Assembly: GCA_021776465.1 (NCBI GenBank)
Contig: JAJFFU010000075.1
Coordinates: forward strand, 1-49,082
DNA: 49,082 nt
Source of the DNA: Parvularculaceae bacterium
GTDB lineage: Bacteria; Pseudomonadota; Alphaproteobacteria; Caulobacterales; Parvularculaceae
Reading direction: 5' to 3'
Below the pieces are notes generated by a model. The model ran no database searches and was not told where the DNA came from. It saw nothing but the letters and a program-made list of their open reading frames with translations. Shown piece after piece: positions 37,308 to 45,618 of this stretch. The first letter of the stretch is position 1. Each line of letters opens with the position of its first letter. The position numbers were made by a program, and so were the translations under genes.

Positions 37308-38062
37308 CCAGTCGCGGCCTCAAACTTTTTCGTGAATGTGCGCACCCGTGCGGCGTTGGCGCCGAGGTCTGAACCGCCAACGCGTGATTTCGATCGCACG
37401 TCCACGATGGCGCCGTCGCCATCAGGGCGAATTCGAACGATAAAATCGTCCACGAACCCGAACCAGAGCGATGTGTGCGCCGCCTCGATCATCCAACCGT
37501 CTTCAGTCGGGCCGTCGCTCAGGAGTTTCATTCCCATGTCGGTGACAACAGACGTGGCAATCGCTGCCGTGTCCTCAACAGTCTTTCCAACATGAATGGA
37601 TTCAATATCCGGAAAGGCCGCGCGCTGAGCCTCCGCCGTTGTTAGGTCACTGCGCGGCGCCGGCGCATTACCGACATAGTGCGGCGGGTTTTTTCGCTTT
37701 TCATTCGCCGCCGCCAAAATCGCCGGCGGATCATCGAAGTCGGTAGTGATGTCATGAATAAACGGATTGGCTGCCACAGCCTCTTTCATCTTGATGGGCG
37801 CAAACGCGGCGAGGCCGGCGAAAATTGCGGCGGCCAGAGGGAGTAACGCCAAGCTCCGCACAGTGAACAATGCAAGTAGAAACGCCGCGGCGCTTGCAGC
37901 GGCTGCAATCATCACCGGCAGTGCAAGCTGACGAATAAGTTTCAAGCCGGTCCCATAGTCCCACAACTCAAGCCGCGCACCCGGCCCTGCGAAAGCCATT
38001 CCCAGGGCGAGCCCGAGGGCTGCCAGCGAAACCAACCAGATCAAAATTTTCATTTCACACAT
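37304..38062 (-). CDS. DUF1499 domain membrane protein
   Basis: A 252-residue protein with three N-terminal hydrophobic helices (about residues 5-25, 45-65 and 67-90) followed by a C-terminal DUF1499 domain of about 130 residues, recognised by NPFIHDITTDFDDPP, VEDTAAIATSVVTDMGMKLL, IEAAHTSLWFGFVDDFIVRIR and VDVRSKSRVGGSDLGANA. The pattern of a small membrane region plus DUF1499 is common; its function is unknown. Met4 (38053) is the likelier start, since the first ATG is too close to the AAAGG site. The stop overlaps purN by 4 bp. Divergent from the PHA-granule-type gene. Confidence 0.82.
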   Translation of the reverse strand: MCEMKILIWLVSLAALGLALGMAFAGPGARLELWDYGTGLKLIRQLALPVMIAAAASAAAFLLALFTVRSLALLPLAAAIFAGLAAFAPIKMKEAVAANPFIHDITTDFDDPPAILAAANEKRKNPPHYVGNAPAPRSDLTTAEAQRAAFPDIESIHVGKTVEDTAAIATSVVTDMGMKLLSDGPTEDGWMIEAAHTSLWFGFVDDFIVRIRPDGDGAIVDVRSKSRVGGSDLGANAARVRTFTKKFEAATG

Positions 38063-38096
38063 CGCCTTTTAGGCAGCGTCTACAAGTTCGGTCGTA

Positions 38097-38173
38097 TCGT
38101 ACGAAAAATAGTGGGCCTGCGCTATAGCGTATAGAATCTGTTGCTGTATTGATTTTCTCGCATAGGATCCTAT
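38097..38173. promoter_or_regulatory. Three perfect palindromes in the divergent DUF1499/PHA-protein region
   Basis: TCGTACGA (38097-38104), CGCTATAGCG (38120-38129) and ATAGGATCCTAT (38162-38173) are perfect palindromes. The last overlaps a possible promoter with TTGCTG (38141-38146), 16-bp spacer and TAGGAT (38163-38168). Possible operator sites, unconfirmed; short palindromes can arise by chance. Confidence 0.3.
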
Positions 38174-38204
38174 TTGCGAAAGAGTATTTCTGGGAAAGAC
38201 CACT

Positions 38205-38522
38205 ATGGCGCGGCCCGTCACTATCACTTTGTCACACGATCTTGGGCTTGAGGAAGCGCGAACGCGTTTCCGCGAGGGATCAGGCAAGCTGCAGGAGCAA
38301 CTCTCCGGCGGCATGGTGTTCAAATTCAATGAAAATTGGGAAACGGACGATCGCCTGACTTTTGTCGCCAAAGGTCTCGGCCAGACGATCACCGGCGAGA
38401 TTGATATATTCCCGCAACATGTGCGCATTACCGCAACGCTCCCCGGCATTTTAGCCTCCCTCGCGGAAACGATTGCCGGCCGCGTCGAAAAGCAAGGCAA
38501 GCTGTTGCTGGAGAAGAAGTGA
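38205..38522 (+). CDS. Polyhydroxyalkanoic acid system family protein
   Basis: A 105-residue protein of the PHA_gran_rgn family. Conserved features are the start ITLSHDLGLEEARTRFREG and the alternating ARP-VTI / FKFNENWETDDRLTFVAKGLGQTITGEIDIF blocks, with a final helix VEKQGKLLLEKK. Members are small soluble proteins once linked to PHA granules but widespread in organisms without known PHA genes; the biochemical role is uncertain. No phaC, phaP or phaR gene is in the window. ATG at 38205 has a GGGAAAG-type site upstream. It ends 26 bp from the convergent PQQ dehydrogenase. Confidence 0.85.
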   Translation: MARPVTITLSHDLGLEEARTRFREGSGKLQEQLSGGMVFKFNENWETDDRLTFVAKGLGQTITGEIDIFPQHVRITATLPGILASLAETIAGRVEKQGKLLLEKK

Positions 38523-38548
38523 TAGCCGTTTCGAAGTATGAAGCCCGG

Positions 38549-40579
38549 TTATTTCTCCGGCAAGCTAAACGCAACCAGATGATCGCCGAGTTTCGTTCCG
38601 GCGCGCGCGTGCCCGCCCGCCGCGATGACGACGAATTGGCGGCCCTCATATTCGTAAGACATTGGCGTTGCCTGGCCGCCGGCCGGAAGCCGGCCTTTCC
38701 ATAATTCGTCGCCTGTTTCCGTGTCGAAGGCGCGAAGATAGTCGTCAAACGCTGCTCCTATAAAGATCAGGCCGGAAGCAGTTACAGCCGGCCCGCCTAT
38801 TGTTGGTGTGCCGAGTTTCAGTGAGACACCACCCGGTGCGAGGTCGCGGGTTGTGCCATGTGTCCGTCGCCAAACGATCTCACCATTCGACAAGTCGATG
38901 CCGGCAAGAACGCCCCAGGGCGGCGGCGAACACGGGAGCCCAAGCGGCGATAGCAACGCGGCACGCTCCATTACGTATGGTGCGCCTTCCATTGGCGCTG
39001 TTTCCGCGCCATCGATTATCGACTCCAACGGTTCGCCCTCGCTCGTTTTTTTTGTGAGCCGAACATAGGCCGCAATGTTGCTCATATTGACGACCAGAAG
39101 GTTTCTGGACGGATCAAATGCGGCGCTACCCCAATTGCCCCCGCCCCCGGTGAACGGATACGCTAACGTGCCCTCCACGCTAGGCGGGGTGTATAGCCCC
39201 TCGCTTCTCAAATTCTTTACAGTGTTCGCACATGCCATCTTATCCCAGATCGTGACGCCGAACGCTTTGGACGGATCAAAACTGCTTGGAACGACGGGCG
39301 GTGTATTGATGGGGAAAGGTTGCGTCTTTGAAAGAACGTCCCCTTCCACGCCACCCTGCGAAACCGTCCTTTCTTCAATCGGAAGGAATGGCTTGCCGGT
39401 ATCTCGGTCGAGGACAAATACTAGTCCTGCTTTCGTGATTTGCGCGACCACGTCATGACGTTTTCCGTCCTGCCAGACTTGATAGAGCCCGGGCTGAGCA
39501 GGAACGTCAAAATCCCAAACGTCATGATGAACGGTTTGAAAGCTCCAGACGACGGCGCCTGTTTCACCATCAAGCGCGACAACAGAATTTGCATAGCGAT
39601 TATCGCCGATGCGATTGCCGCCGTAGTAATCCGGGCTGGGGCTCGAAGTTGGCAGAAAGACAAGGCCGCGGGCCTCGTCTACGGAAATTGTAGACCAGAC
39701 ATTTGCGTGCCCCGTTCGTTGTGCGCTCTCGCTGGTCCATTCTGCGCTGACGGAATCGTCAGCGCTCTGCGGTACGGGATTGAATGTCCATCTCAAGGCG
39801 CCGGAACGCGCATCAAAAGCATGCACGGTCCCCTTGGGCGCATCGGTCCGAAGATTGTCGCTAATGGACGAGCCAGTGATGATGATATCGCCGATTACAG
39901 CGGGCGCAGACGTAATCTGAAATTCGCCCGGCCACCGCAGGTCAACGCTTGGTTTCAACATCACGGCGCCGTCGTCACCAAAGTCTCGGCAAGGTGCGCC
40001 TGTTTGCGCATCAAGGGCGATCAGTCGTGAATCAACCGTCCCCATAAAGATACGGGCGGCGCAATTACCTTGGTCGTTTTCTGCATCGCCCTTCCAATAG
40101 GAAACGCCGCGACATGTGTATTGATTTCCCGGTCGATTACCGGTTGGAACATCGGGATCGTAACGCCATTTTTCTTCGCCCGTGCCGGGATCGAGGGCGA
40201 TTACCTCGTTGAACTGCGTGCAATATACGAGCGAGCCTTCGACAAGTATCGGCGTAGACTGAAACGCTGATCGGTCTATGTCGCTTTGCGGCTTATTTTC
40301 AAAGGCGCCGGACCGGTGTGTCCAGGCGATCCGGAGGTCAGCAACATTTTCCGGCGTAATCTGAGTTGCACGCGTATAACGGTTTCCGCTCTTGTCGCCG
40401 CCATACGCTGTCCAACCGTCTCCAATACCGTCCGGGACGTCCGCGACTTTTGGCGCTGTGCCGTTTATGTCCAGATCACCGCCGAGGCCGATTGCATGCC
40501 AGATTGCAGTCCCGCCAAAAATTTGCAGGCCGATCAGGACAAGAATCAGGGCTAGGATCGGTCGAACCATATCAATCAA
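38549..40579 (-). CDS. PQQ-dependent membrane-bound dehydrogenase (glucose/quinate/shikimate type)
   Basis: Quinoprotein dehydrogenase of 676 residues in the membrane-bound glucose/quinate dehydrogenase family. A single N-terminal membrane helix (about residues 4-30) leads to the eight-bladed propeller with WTAYGGDKSGNRYT, TPILVEGSLVYCTQFNEVIALD and further W-motifs. The catalytic Asp of E. coli glucose dehydrogenase (Asp466) corresponds to HHDVWDFDVPAQPG, and Lys493 to QITKAGLVFVLDRDTG. E. coli glucose dehydrogenase has five membrane helices; here only one remains. Sugar or polyol substrate cannot be told. Met4 is an alternative start. The two secreted hydrolase genes upstream run in the same direction. 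Confidence 0.9.
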   Translation of the reverse strand: MIDMVRPILALILVLIGLQIFGGTAIWHAIGLGGDLDINGTAPKVADVPDGIGDGWTAYGGDKSGNRYTRATQITPENVADLRIAWTHRSGAFENKPQSDIDRSAFQSTPILVEGSLVYCTQFNEVIALDPGTGEEKWRYDPDVPTGNRPGNQYTCRGVSYWKGDAENDQGNCAARIFMGTVDSRLIALDAQTGAPCRDFGDDGAVMLKPSVDLRWPGEFQITSAPAVIGDIIITGSSISDNLRTDAPKGTVHAFDARSGALRWTFNPVPQSADDSVSAEWTSESAQRTGHANVWSTISVDEARGLVFLPTSSPSPDYYGGNRIGDNRYANSVVALDGETGAVVWSFQTVHHDVWDFDVPAQPGLYQVWQDGKRHDVVAQITKAGLVFVLDRDTGKPFLPIEERTVSQGGVEGDVLSKTQPFPINTPPVVPSSFDPSKAFGVTIWDKMACANTVKNLRSEGLYTPPSVEGTLAYPFTGGGGNWGSAAFDPSRNLLVVNMSNIAAYVRLTKKTSEGEPLESIIDGAETAPMEGAPYVMERAALLSPLGLPCSPPPWGVLAGIDLSNGEIVWRRTHGTTRDLAPGGVSLKLGTPTIGGPAVTASGLIFIGAAFDDYLRAFDTETGDELWKGRLPAGGQATPMSYEYEGRQFVVIAAGGHARAGTKLGDHLVAFSLPEK

Positions 40580-40601
40580 TAAAACTCCGTTCGCGCGGGT
40601 A

Positions 40602-41996
40602 TTATTTTTTGCCCAATAATTCCAATGCGCCTGCCGTCATCGAGTGCACGCCGGTTTTAAGTGTTGGCTCAGGGATCGGCGCGAAAAATGGCGAGTGGTT
40701 TGCCGGCGGTAGTGTACCTTTGCCTTCCCGTGCCGCTTTCATGGCGACAGGATCGTTGCCGCCGGTCCAGAAGATGACGGTCGGAATGTCGTCATCCGTG
40801 CGTCCAAAACGGCTGAAATCTTCGCCGCCCATGGATGGCGGACGCGCATAGACACGGGCTTCGCCGATTTCCGAAGCAACAGCGCTCATGACCCGTTCTG
40901 TCATTTCCGGATCGTTGTAGGTCGAGGGCGTATAGGTGTCCTCGATAACCACGTCTGGCATCATGTCCTCCGGCAAGCCTGCCGAACGGGCCTGCGCCTC
41001 GGCGATGCGTTTGATGCCGGTCAGCAGTATCTCGCGCACATCGTCTTCGTAAGATCGCACTGTGATTTGAAGATGCGCCGCATCGGGAATGATATTGTGT
41101 TTGTAGCCCGCCTGAAACGCGCCAACCGTAACGACGCCTGACTGCAGTGGGTCAAGCTCGCGCGATACGAGTGTTTGCAATGCGTTGACGATCTGCGAGC
41201 CGATGACGATCGGGTCTTTGCTGAATTGTGGTGCAGAACCGTGTGCGCCAACGCCCTTTACATAGATATCGACGCTGTCGACATTGGCGAGCGCAAAGCC
41301 CGATGTGTAGGTAACATCGCCGGCGGAGTCCCAACCCGATGTGTGAGTGGCGAGGACATAATCCGGTTTTGGAAATTTGTCGTAGAGCCCCTCTTCCAGC
41401 ATGGCCTTGGCGCCGAGACCAATTTCCTCAGCGGGCTGGCCAATAAGGACGAGCGTGCCGGACCATTGGTCTTTCATGGCGGCTAGGCGGCGCGCTGTTC
41501 CAACGAGGATCGCCATATGGCTGTCATGAGCGCAGGCGTGCATCACTGGCGCTTCTTGTCCCCTGTAATCGACAGCCTTTACCGTCGAAGCGTAGGGAAG
41601 GCCGGTCTTCTCTTCCAGCGGCAGCGCGTCCATATCCGCGCGCAGCATCACGGTTGGTCCTTCGCCGTTTTCCATGATTGCAACAAGGCCATAACCGCCG
41701 ACACCGTCAACGACGTCGCCAGCGTCCGCTTTAGCTTTGTTACGCACCCATTTTTCGCCAAGCCCTGTCGTAACCGTAAAGCCCAGAGGCTCCAGCTCTG
41801 CCTGCATGCGCGCAGCGCTTTCGCTTTCCTTGAACGACAGTTCCGGATTGGCGTGGAAGTGTTTGTACAGATCAAAAATGTAATCGTAATCTGCCTCGAC
41901 AGCGGATGTCAGGTCTTGCGCATTTACCTGCGCCCCAAAAGTCACAAACGCGGCGGCGGCGATGCTTCCAAGCAGTTTCGTATTCATAGCGTTCAT
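40602..41996 (-). CDS. Exported M20-family amidohydrolase
   Basis: Metal-dependent amidohydrolase of the M20D family (IAA-amino acid / hippurate hydrolase type), 464 residues with a signal peptide ending near VNAQDL (residue 27). Motifs: FHANPELSFKESESA; VMLRADMDALPLEEKTGLPY; the metal-binding HACAHDSHMAILVG; GQPAEEIGLGAKAML with the catalytic Glu; ATHTSGW; and PPSMGGEDFSRF near the C-terminus. Probably removes an acyl group from N-acylated amino acids or small peptides in the periplasm. Lies 22 bp after the amidohydrolase gene toward the PQQ dehydrogenase, same strand. Confidence 0.9.
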   Translation of the reverse strand: MNAMNTKLLGSIAAAAFVTFGAQVNAQDLTSAVEADYDYIFDLYKHFHANPELSFKESESAARMQAELEPLGFTVTTGLGEKWVRNKAKADAGDVVDGVGGYGLVAIMENGEGPTVMLRADMDALPLEEKTGLPYASTVKAVDYRGQEAPVMHACAHDSHMAILVGTARRLAAMKDQWSGTLVLIGQPAEEIGLGAKAMLEEGLYDKFPKPDYVLATHTSGWDSAGDVTYTSGFALANVDSVDIYVKGVGAHGSAPQFSKDPIVIGSQIVNALQTLVSRELDPLQSGVVTVGAFQAGYKHNIIPDAAHLQITVRSYEDDVREILLTGIKRIAEAQARSAGLPEDMMPDVVIEDTYTPSTYNDPEMTERVMSAVASEIGEARVYARPPSMGGEDFSRFGRTDDDIPTVIFWTGGNDPVAMKAAREGKGTLPPANHSPFFAPIPEPTLKTGVHSMTAGALELLGKK

Positions 41997-42011
41997 TTTC
42001 CTCGTTTGAAT

Positions 42012-43610
42012 TTAGGGCAGATCGAACCCAACAATCGGCATGGGGCCTGGCGCAATGTCATAACGTTCTTTTTCGGCCGACACCATTTCCTGAACAGAAT
42101 TACGCAACGCGGCGCCGTCGTAAACGACGCCGTTTTTCACAATGACGTCAATGCCGCCGACACGTACCGGTTTGTTTGTTGCTGGATCGAGCTTGATGTG
42201 ACCCGTGGCGTAGAGCGTTTTGAGATTGGCGAGCGGGTTTTCCCTGACAACCAACAAATCCGCCTGCTTGCCGACCTGTATCGAGCCGACGCGATCAGCC
42301 GCGCCCAGAATTTTGGCGCCGTTCAGCGTTGCCGCCATAATCACTTCCAAGGGATGAAAGCCGGCCTCACGAAGCAATTCTAGTTCCTGAACATATCCGA
42401 ATCCGTAAGTCGAATAGATATATCCAGCATCCTCGCCGACGCCGACTAGCCCGCCGCGGTTTTTGTATTCGTTGATGAACTGCATCCACAGGCTGTAATT
42501 CTCGCGCCAGGCTGTCTCCTGCTCTGTGCCCCAATCGAACCAGTAGGATCCATGCGCGTTACGATCCGGCTTGTAAAAATTCCAAAGGCTCGGCGCTGTA
42601 TAAGTGTCGTGCCACTCAGCGCGTCGCGAGCGCATCCAGTCCCGACTGGACAAATAAATCGAAAAAGTCGGCACGATAGCGAACTCTCGCTCCAGTAATG
42701 TCTCCATCACGCTGTTCCAGTGATCGGAGCCGGGTGCTGCCGCCTGCGCCCAAAGCTTACCGGCATTTTCGAAACGGTGCTGTTCGTCACTGTAATTATA
42801 GTCGAGCGGATAATGCTGAAGCGTCCGGTCTTCGAACAACGCTTCAGGCAATCCGTACCAATGCTCCATCGAATTCAGCCCGTGCGCCGACGTATCGAGA
42901 ACATCGGCGTGCGCGACATCCAGTTGCGCGTGATGCATTGTCGAGCGGAGACCCTGCTTTTTTGCCTCCTCTAATCCCGCCCACAAAATTTCTTCTGGCG
43001 CGCCGAAAAACTTGACGCCGACCGCGCCATCACTTTTCAGTTTCCGGATGCGCGCCCGAGCTTCAGCGGGCGTATCCACTTCCCCTGCGCTCCAGCCGCG
43101 AAAAACCGGATACGGATAAATATTCGGGGCATCGATTTCGTTGCGCGCCGAGCGGCGTGCAAGATTCGCAGTCCACGCTGCGCCGCCCTGATTACCAAGA
43201 TCGCGGATCGTCGTAATACCGTGGGACAACCAAAGGCGGAAAATATAGTCGGGCGATACGCCCTGTCCTGTTGTTTCGTCATGGATGTGAGCATGGAGAC
43301 TGACAAATCCGGGCAGCACGTACATGCCTTCGGCGTCGATTTCGCGCCCGCCAGCGGCGGGACGCCGTTCCGGCGCAATGGGCAGTCCCGGTGCGCCGAC
43401 CGGCACTATTTGCGTGATGCGCCCACCCTCAACGACAATATCAACTGGGCCCGCAGGGGGCGCTCCGGCGCCGTCGATCAGCGTCGCCCCACGAACAACG
43501 AGACGCTCGTAAGGGCCTTCGCCAAGGCTGCGATCGGCGACATCCTGCGCCAACGCTGCGGCGCCAAAGAATAACGCAAAAATTGCGGCAAGAATTTTGA
43601 CCATGACCAC
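42012..43610 (-). CDS. Exported metal-dependent amidohydrolase
   Basis: Amidohydrolase-superfamily (imidazolonepropionase-like) enzyme, 532 residues with a signal peptide (cleavage near ALAQDV, residue 23). The metal ligands fit the TIM-barrel pattern: GFVSLHAHIHDE (HxH), VGVKFFGAPEE as the bridging Lys, STMHHAQLD and NSMEHWYG as His ligands, and VGEDAGYIYS with the Asp. AATLNGAKILG and IQVGKQADLLVVRENPL close the barrel and beta-sandwich. Natural substrate unknown; peptide or cyclic amide hydrolysis is possible. It is upstream of the M20 gene (15 bp gap). The operator pair for the BlaI-type repressor lies 84 bp from its start. Confidence 0.88.
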   Translation of the reverse strand: MVMVKILAAIFALFFGAAALAQDVADRSLGEGPYERLVVRGATLIDGAGAPPAGPVDIVVEGGRITQIVPVGAPGLPIAPERRPAAGGREIDAEGMYVLPGFVSLHAHIHDETTGQGVSPDYIFRLWLSHGITTIRDLGNQGGAAWTANLARRSARNEIDAPNIYPYPVFRGWSAGEVDTPAEARARIRKLKSDGAVGVKFFGAPEEILWAGLEEAKKQGLRSTMHHAQLDVAHADVLDTSAHGLNSMEHWYGLPEALFEDRTLQHYPLDYNYSDEQHRFENAGKLWAQAAAPGSDHWNSVMETLLEREFAIVPTFSIYLSSRDWMRSRRAEWHDTYTAPSLWNFYKPDRNAHGSYWFDWGTEQETAWRENYSLWMQFINEYKNRGGLVGVGEDAGYIYSTYGFGYVQELELLREAGFHPLEVIMAATLNGAKILGAADRVGSIQVGKQADLLVVRENPLANLKTLYATGHIKLDPATNKPVRVGGIDVIVKNGVVYDGAALRNSVQEMVSAEKERYDIAPGPMPIVGFDLP

Positions 43611-43691
43611 CCCACCCTGACGATTAATTGAAATCTTTGCGCGGACCCTACAAAGCGTTCCCGGAATGCGCCAGCCCGTTTGATTGAGCTC

Positions 43692-43722
43692 TTGACTACA
43701 GATGTAATCCCATGCTTAGACT
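43692..43722 (+). promoter_or_regulatory. Candidate promoter of the blaI-M56 operon
   Basis: TTGACT (43692-43697) and TAGACT (43717-43722) resemble -35 and -10 boxes with a long 19-bp spacer. Both palindromic operators overlap them, the first on the -35 and the second on the -10, as expected for repression. A GTG, TTG or ATG further upstream cannot be a start for the repressor if this is the promoter. Confidence 0.5.
43694..43709. promoter_or_regulatory. BlaI/MecI-type operator, copy 1
   Basis: GACTACAGATGTAATC, one mismatch short of a perfect palindrome, with the TACA-TGTA core used by BlaI/MecI repressors. The centre is 25 bp from copy 2, about two and a half helical turns. Confidence 0.85.
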
Positions 43723-43734
43723 ACATCTGTAGTC
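43719..43734. promoter_or_regulatory. BlaI/MecI-type operator, copy 2
   Basis: GACTACATCTGTAGTC, palindromic in all seven outer base pairs on each side of TC, with a TACA/TGTA core. Lies 26 bp before the repressor start codon. Confidence 0.88.
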
Positions 43735-43760
43735 GCGTTACGGGAATAGTTTCTAAACTC

Positions 43761-44138
43761 ATGGAAAAACCGATTTCCAATGCGGAATTCGAAGTGATGG
43801 ATGTCTTGTGGGCGCAGAGCCCGCTCGCAGCCAGCGACGTCGCCGCACGTATTTCCGACAAGACTAACTGGAGCGACAAGACAGTCAAAACGCTCCTTGC
43901 GCGGCTTGTTGAGAAAGGCGCCCTCGGTCACCGAAGCGAAGGCCGGCGTTATATTTACCGACCGTTGATCACGCGCGCGGAATACGCAGCCGGCGAAACC
44001 GAAACGCTGGCTGATAAATTATTTGGCGGTCGTGCCGCGCCGCTTGTCGCTCATCTCGCGGATGCGCGCGGTCTTTCTGCAGACGATATAGACGAGTTGG
44101 AAACCATCCTCACGGAGCTGAAACGTGAGCGCGACTGA
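43761..44138 (+). CDS. BlaI/MecI/CopY-family transcriptional repressor
   Basis: Winged-helix repressor of 125 residues. The N-terminal DNA-binding domain has ISNAEFEVMDVLWAQSPLAASDVAARI and the recognition helix NWSDKTVKTLLARLVEKGAL, then the wing RSEGRRYIYRPLI. The C-terminal dimerisation helices hold KLFGGRAAPLVAHLADARG, the area where BlaR1-type proteases cut such repressors. The ATG at 43761 is used: the longer frame to 43680 would run through the operators. Two operators lie just upstream, so it represses itself. The downstream M56 gene begins at GTG 44125 within its last 14 bp. Confidence 0.93.
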   Translation: MEKPISNAEFEVMDVLWAQSPLAASDVAARISDKTNWSDKTVKTLLARLVEKGALGHRSEGRRYIYRPLITRAEYAAGETETLADKLFGGRAAPLVAHLADARGLSADDIDELETILTELKRERD

Positions 44139-45603
44139 TCTGCTTATTGGAATTTGCGAAACGTCGCTCGCTGTTGCGGTATTGATTGCGCTCGTTTTGC
44201 TAATCCGTCGCCCCGTTGCCCGCGTTTTCGGTGCGCACGCGGCTTATGCGTTGTGGCTGGCTCCTGTCACGCGCCTATTCCTTCCCGATCTGAATATCAT
44301 CCCTGTGAAGGAAGTAACCGAATTCAAATATGTAACAACCGATATAATCGGCGCCTTGCCGAATGCCGCACCAATTATCGAAACGACCAGCGTTGATTGG
44401 TTGGCTTTTGCAGCCGCGATCGCATTATTTTTGTGGGTTGCTGTGGCCGTCGCCTGGGTTGGTTTGCGTCTCGGAGATCAACGCCGTGTTTTGCGCCTCG
44501 CCCGAAATGACTCCATACCCGCTGGCGCGGCGCTACAACGGGAGGCCAACAGGATCGCCCGTGAGCTCGGGCTGCGTCGCCTCCCGGTTATCCGTCTCAA
44601 TGAAAACGAATCCGGCCCTCTGGTCATGGGCCTTTTACAGCCGCACGTTTTTTTGCCGGCGTCATTTGAAACAACCTATGACGCCCGTGAGCGTCGCCTC
44701 GCTCTCGCCCATGAATTTGGACATATCGCGCGCGGCGATCTCGGCGTTAGTTTTGCAGCGACAATTTTTCAAGCCGCACAGTGGCCAAACCCACTGGCGC
44801 ATGTGGCAACCAAAGCATTCCGTACTGATCAGGAAGCGGCGTGCGACGCCTATGTCCTGGCCCGTTGCGGCGGCGCAAACGCCGCCAGCGTATACGCAAG
44901 CGCGATCATGAAATCTGTCCGCGGGCCGGAGCCCGCTTATGGACTGTCTTTAGGCCATCCCTTGAAGGAGAGACTGATGCTTTTGAAAAATTCCAACGCG
45001 TCCCTTGCACGCCGGTTTCTCGGCGGCGTCGGCGCAGCCGCCCTAATCACAGCCGGTTTGGCTGCAACTGCGAGCTACGGATACGCCGCAGCGGACGACG
45101 ACAAAAAAGAGGTCATCGTTGAAGCGGACCCCGATGTCGTCACAGAAAAACGCGTGCTCGTTTTCACCGGCGTAGAAGACGAAGTCATTTTCGATGACGT
45201 CGTCATTGGCGATCGCGTACGCGTGATGCAGTTTGATGACGGCGAAGGCGAACATCGCGTCATTCGCGTTCATGGCGATGGCAAGGGCGGTGAAGACGTC
45301 ATGAAATGGGTCAGCAAAGGCGATGCTGGTTCGTGGCAAGATGCAGGTTGCATTCAAGCCGACGGCGAAGGCGAGCCCGTCATGCTGGAATTCAAGGACG
45401 AGTCTGGCGATGAAGAAAACAAGTTCGTTTATCACACAGTGATCTGTTTGACGGGCGAAGAAGCCAAGCCGGAAAACCGCGCTGCAGCGCTCGAAAAAGC
45501 GATTTCAGAAATGGAAGACCGGGCCAAGGAAGAAGAAAAGCGCCGGAAGAAAATGATCCAATCCTTGCGCAAACAAGCAAAAGAACTCGAAAAACAACAG
45601 TAG
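44125..45603 (+). CDS. M56-family (BlaR1-like) membrane protease with an unusual C-terminal sensor region
   Basis: Integral membrane zinc metalloprotease of 492 residues, the antirepressor partner of BlaI-type regulators. Membrane helices are near residues 8-27, 38-55 and 91-113, and a fourth at about 292-312. The M56 motif is ALAHEFGHIARGDL with His196-Glu197 and His200; a further Glu in FRTDQEAACDAYVLARCGG completes the site. In true BlaR1 the C-terminus is a penicillin-binding sensor; here it is an acidic region of about 180 residues (about 313-492) with no PBP motifs, two cysteines (Cys409, Cys441) and a terminal highly charged coiled coil (KEEEKRRKKMIQSLRKQAK). What signal it reads is unknown. 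Coupled to the repressor gene by a 14-bp overlap. Confidence 0.88.
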   Translation: MSATDLLIGICETSLAVAVLIALVLLIRRPVARVFGAHAAYALWLAPVTRLFLPDLNIIPVKEVTEFKYVTTDIIGALPNAAPIIETTSVDWLAFAAAIALFLWVAVAVAWVGLRLGDQRRVLRLARNDSIPAGAALQREANRIARELGLRRLPVIRLNENESGPLVMGLLQPHVFLPASFETTYDARERRLALAHEFGHIARGDLGVSFAATIFQAAQWPNPLAHVATKAFRTDQEAACDAYVLARCGGANAASVYASAIMKSVRGPEPAYGLSLGHPLKERLMLLKNSNASLARRFLGGVGAAALITAGLAATASYGYAAADDDKKEVIVEADPDVVTEKRVLVFTGVEDEVIFDDVVIGDRVRVMQFDDGEGEHRVIRVHGDGKGGEDVMKWVSKGDAGSWQDAGCIQADGEGEPVMLEFKDESGDEENKFVYHTVICLTGEEAKPENRAAALEKAISEMEDRAKEEEKRRKKMIQSLRKQAKELEKQQ

Positions 45604-45618
45604 ACTGGCCTGTTGCGA

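Noticed and set aside
38069-38500. Long minus-strand reading frame opposite the PHA-system protein
   Set aside because: It lies antisense to a well-recognised gene, has no family features, and is a composition-driven shadow.
43680-43760. N-terminal extension of the BlaI-type repressor
   Set aside because: It would translate through both operators and the probable promoter; family proteins begin near MEKPISNAEFEVMDVLW.
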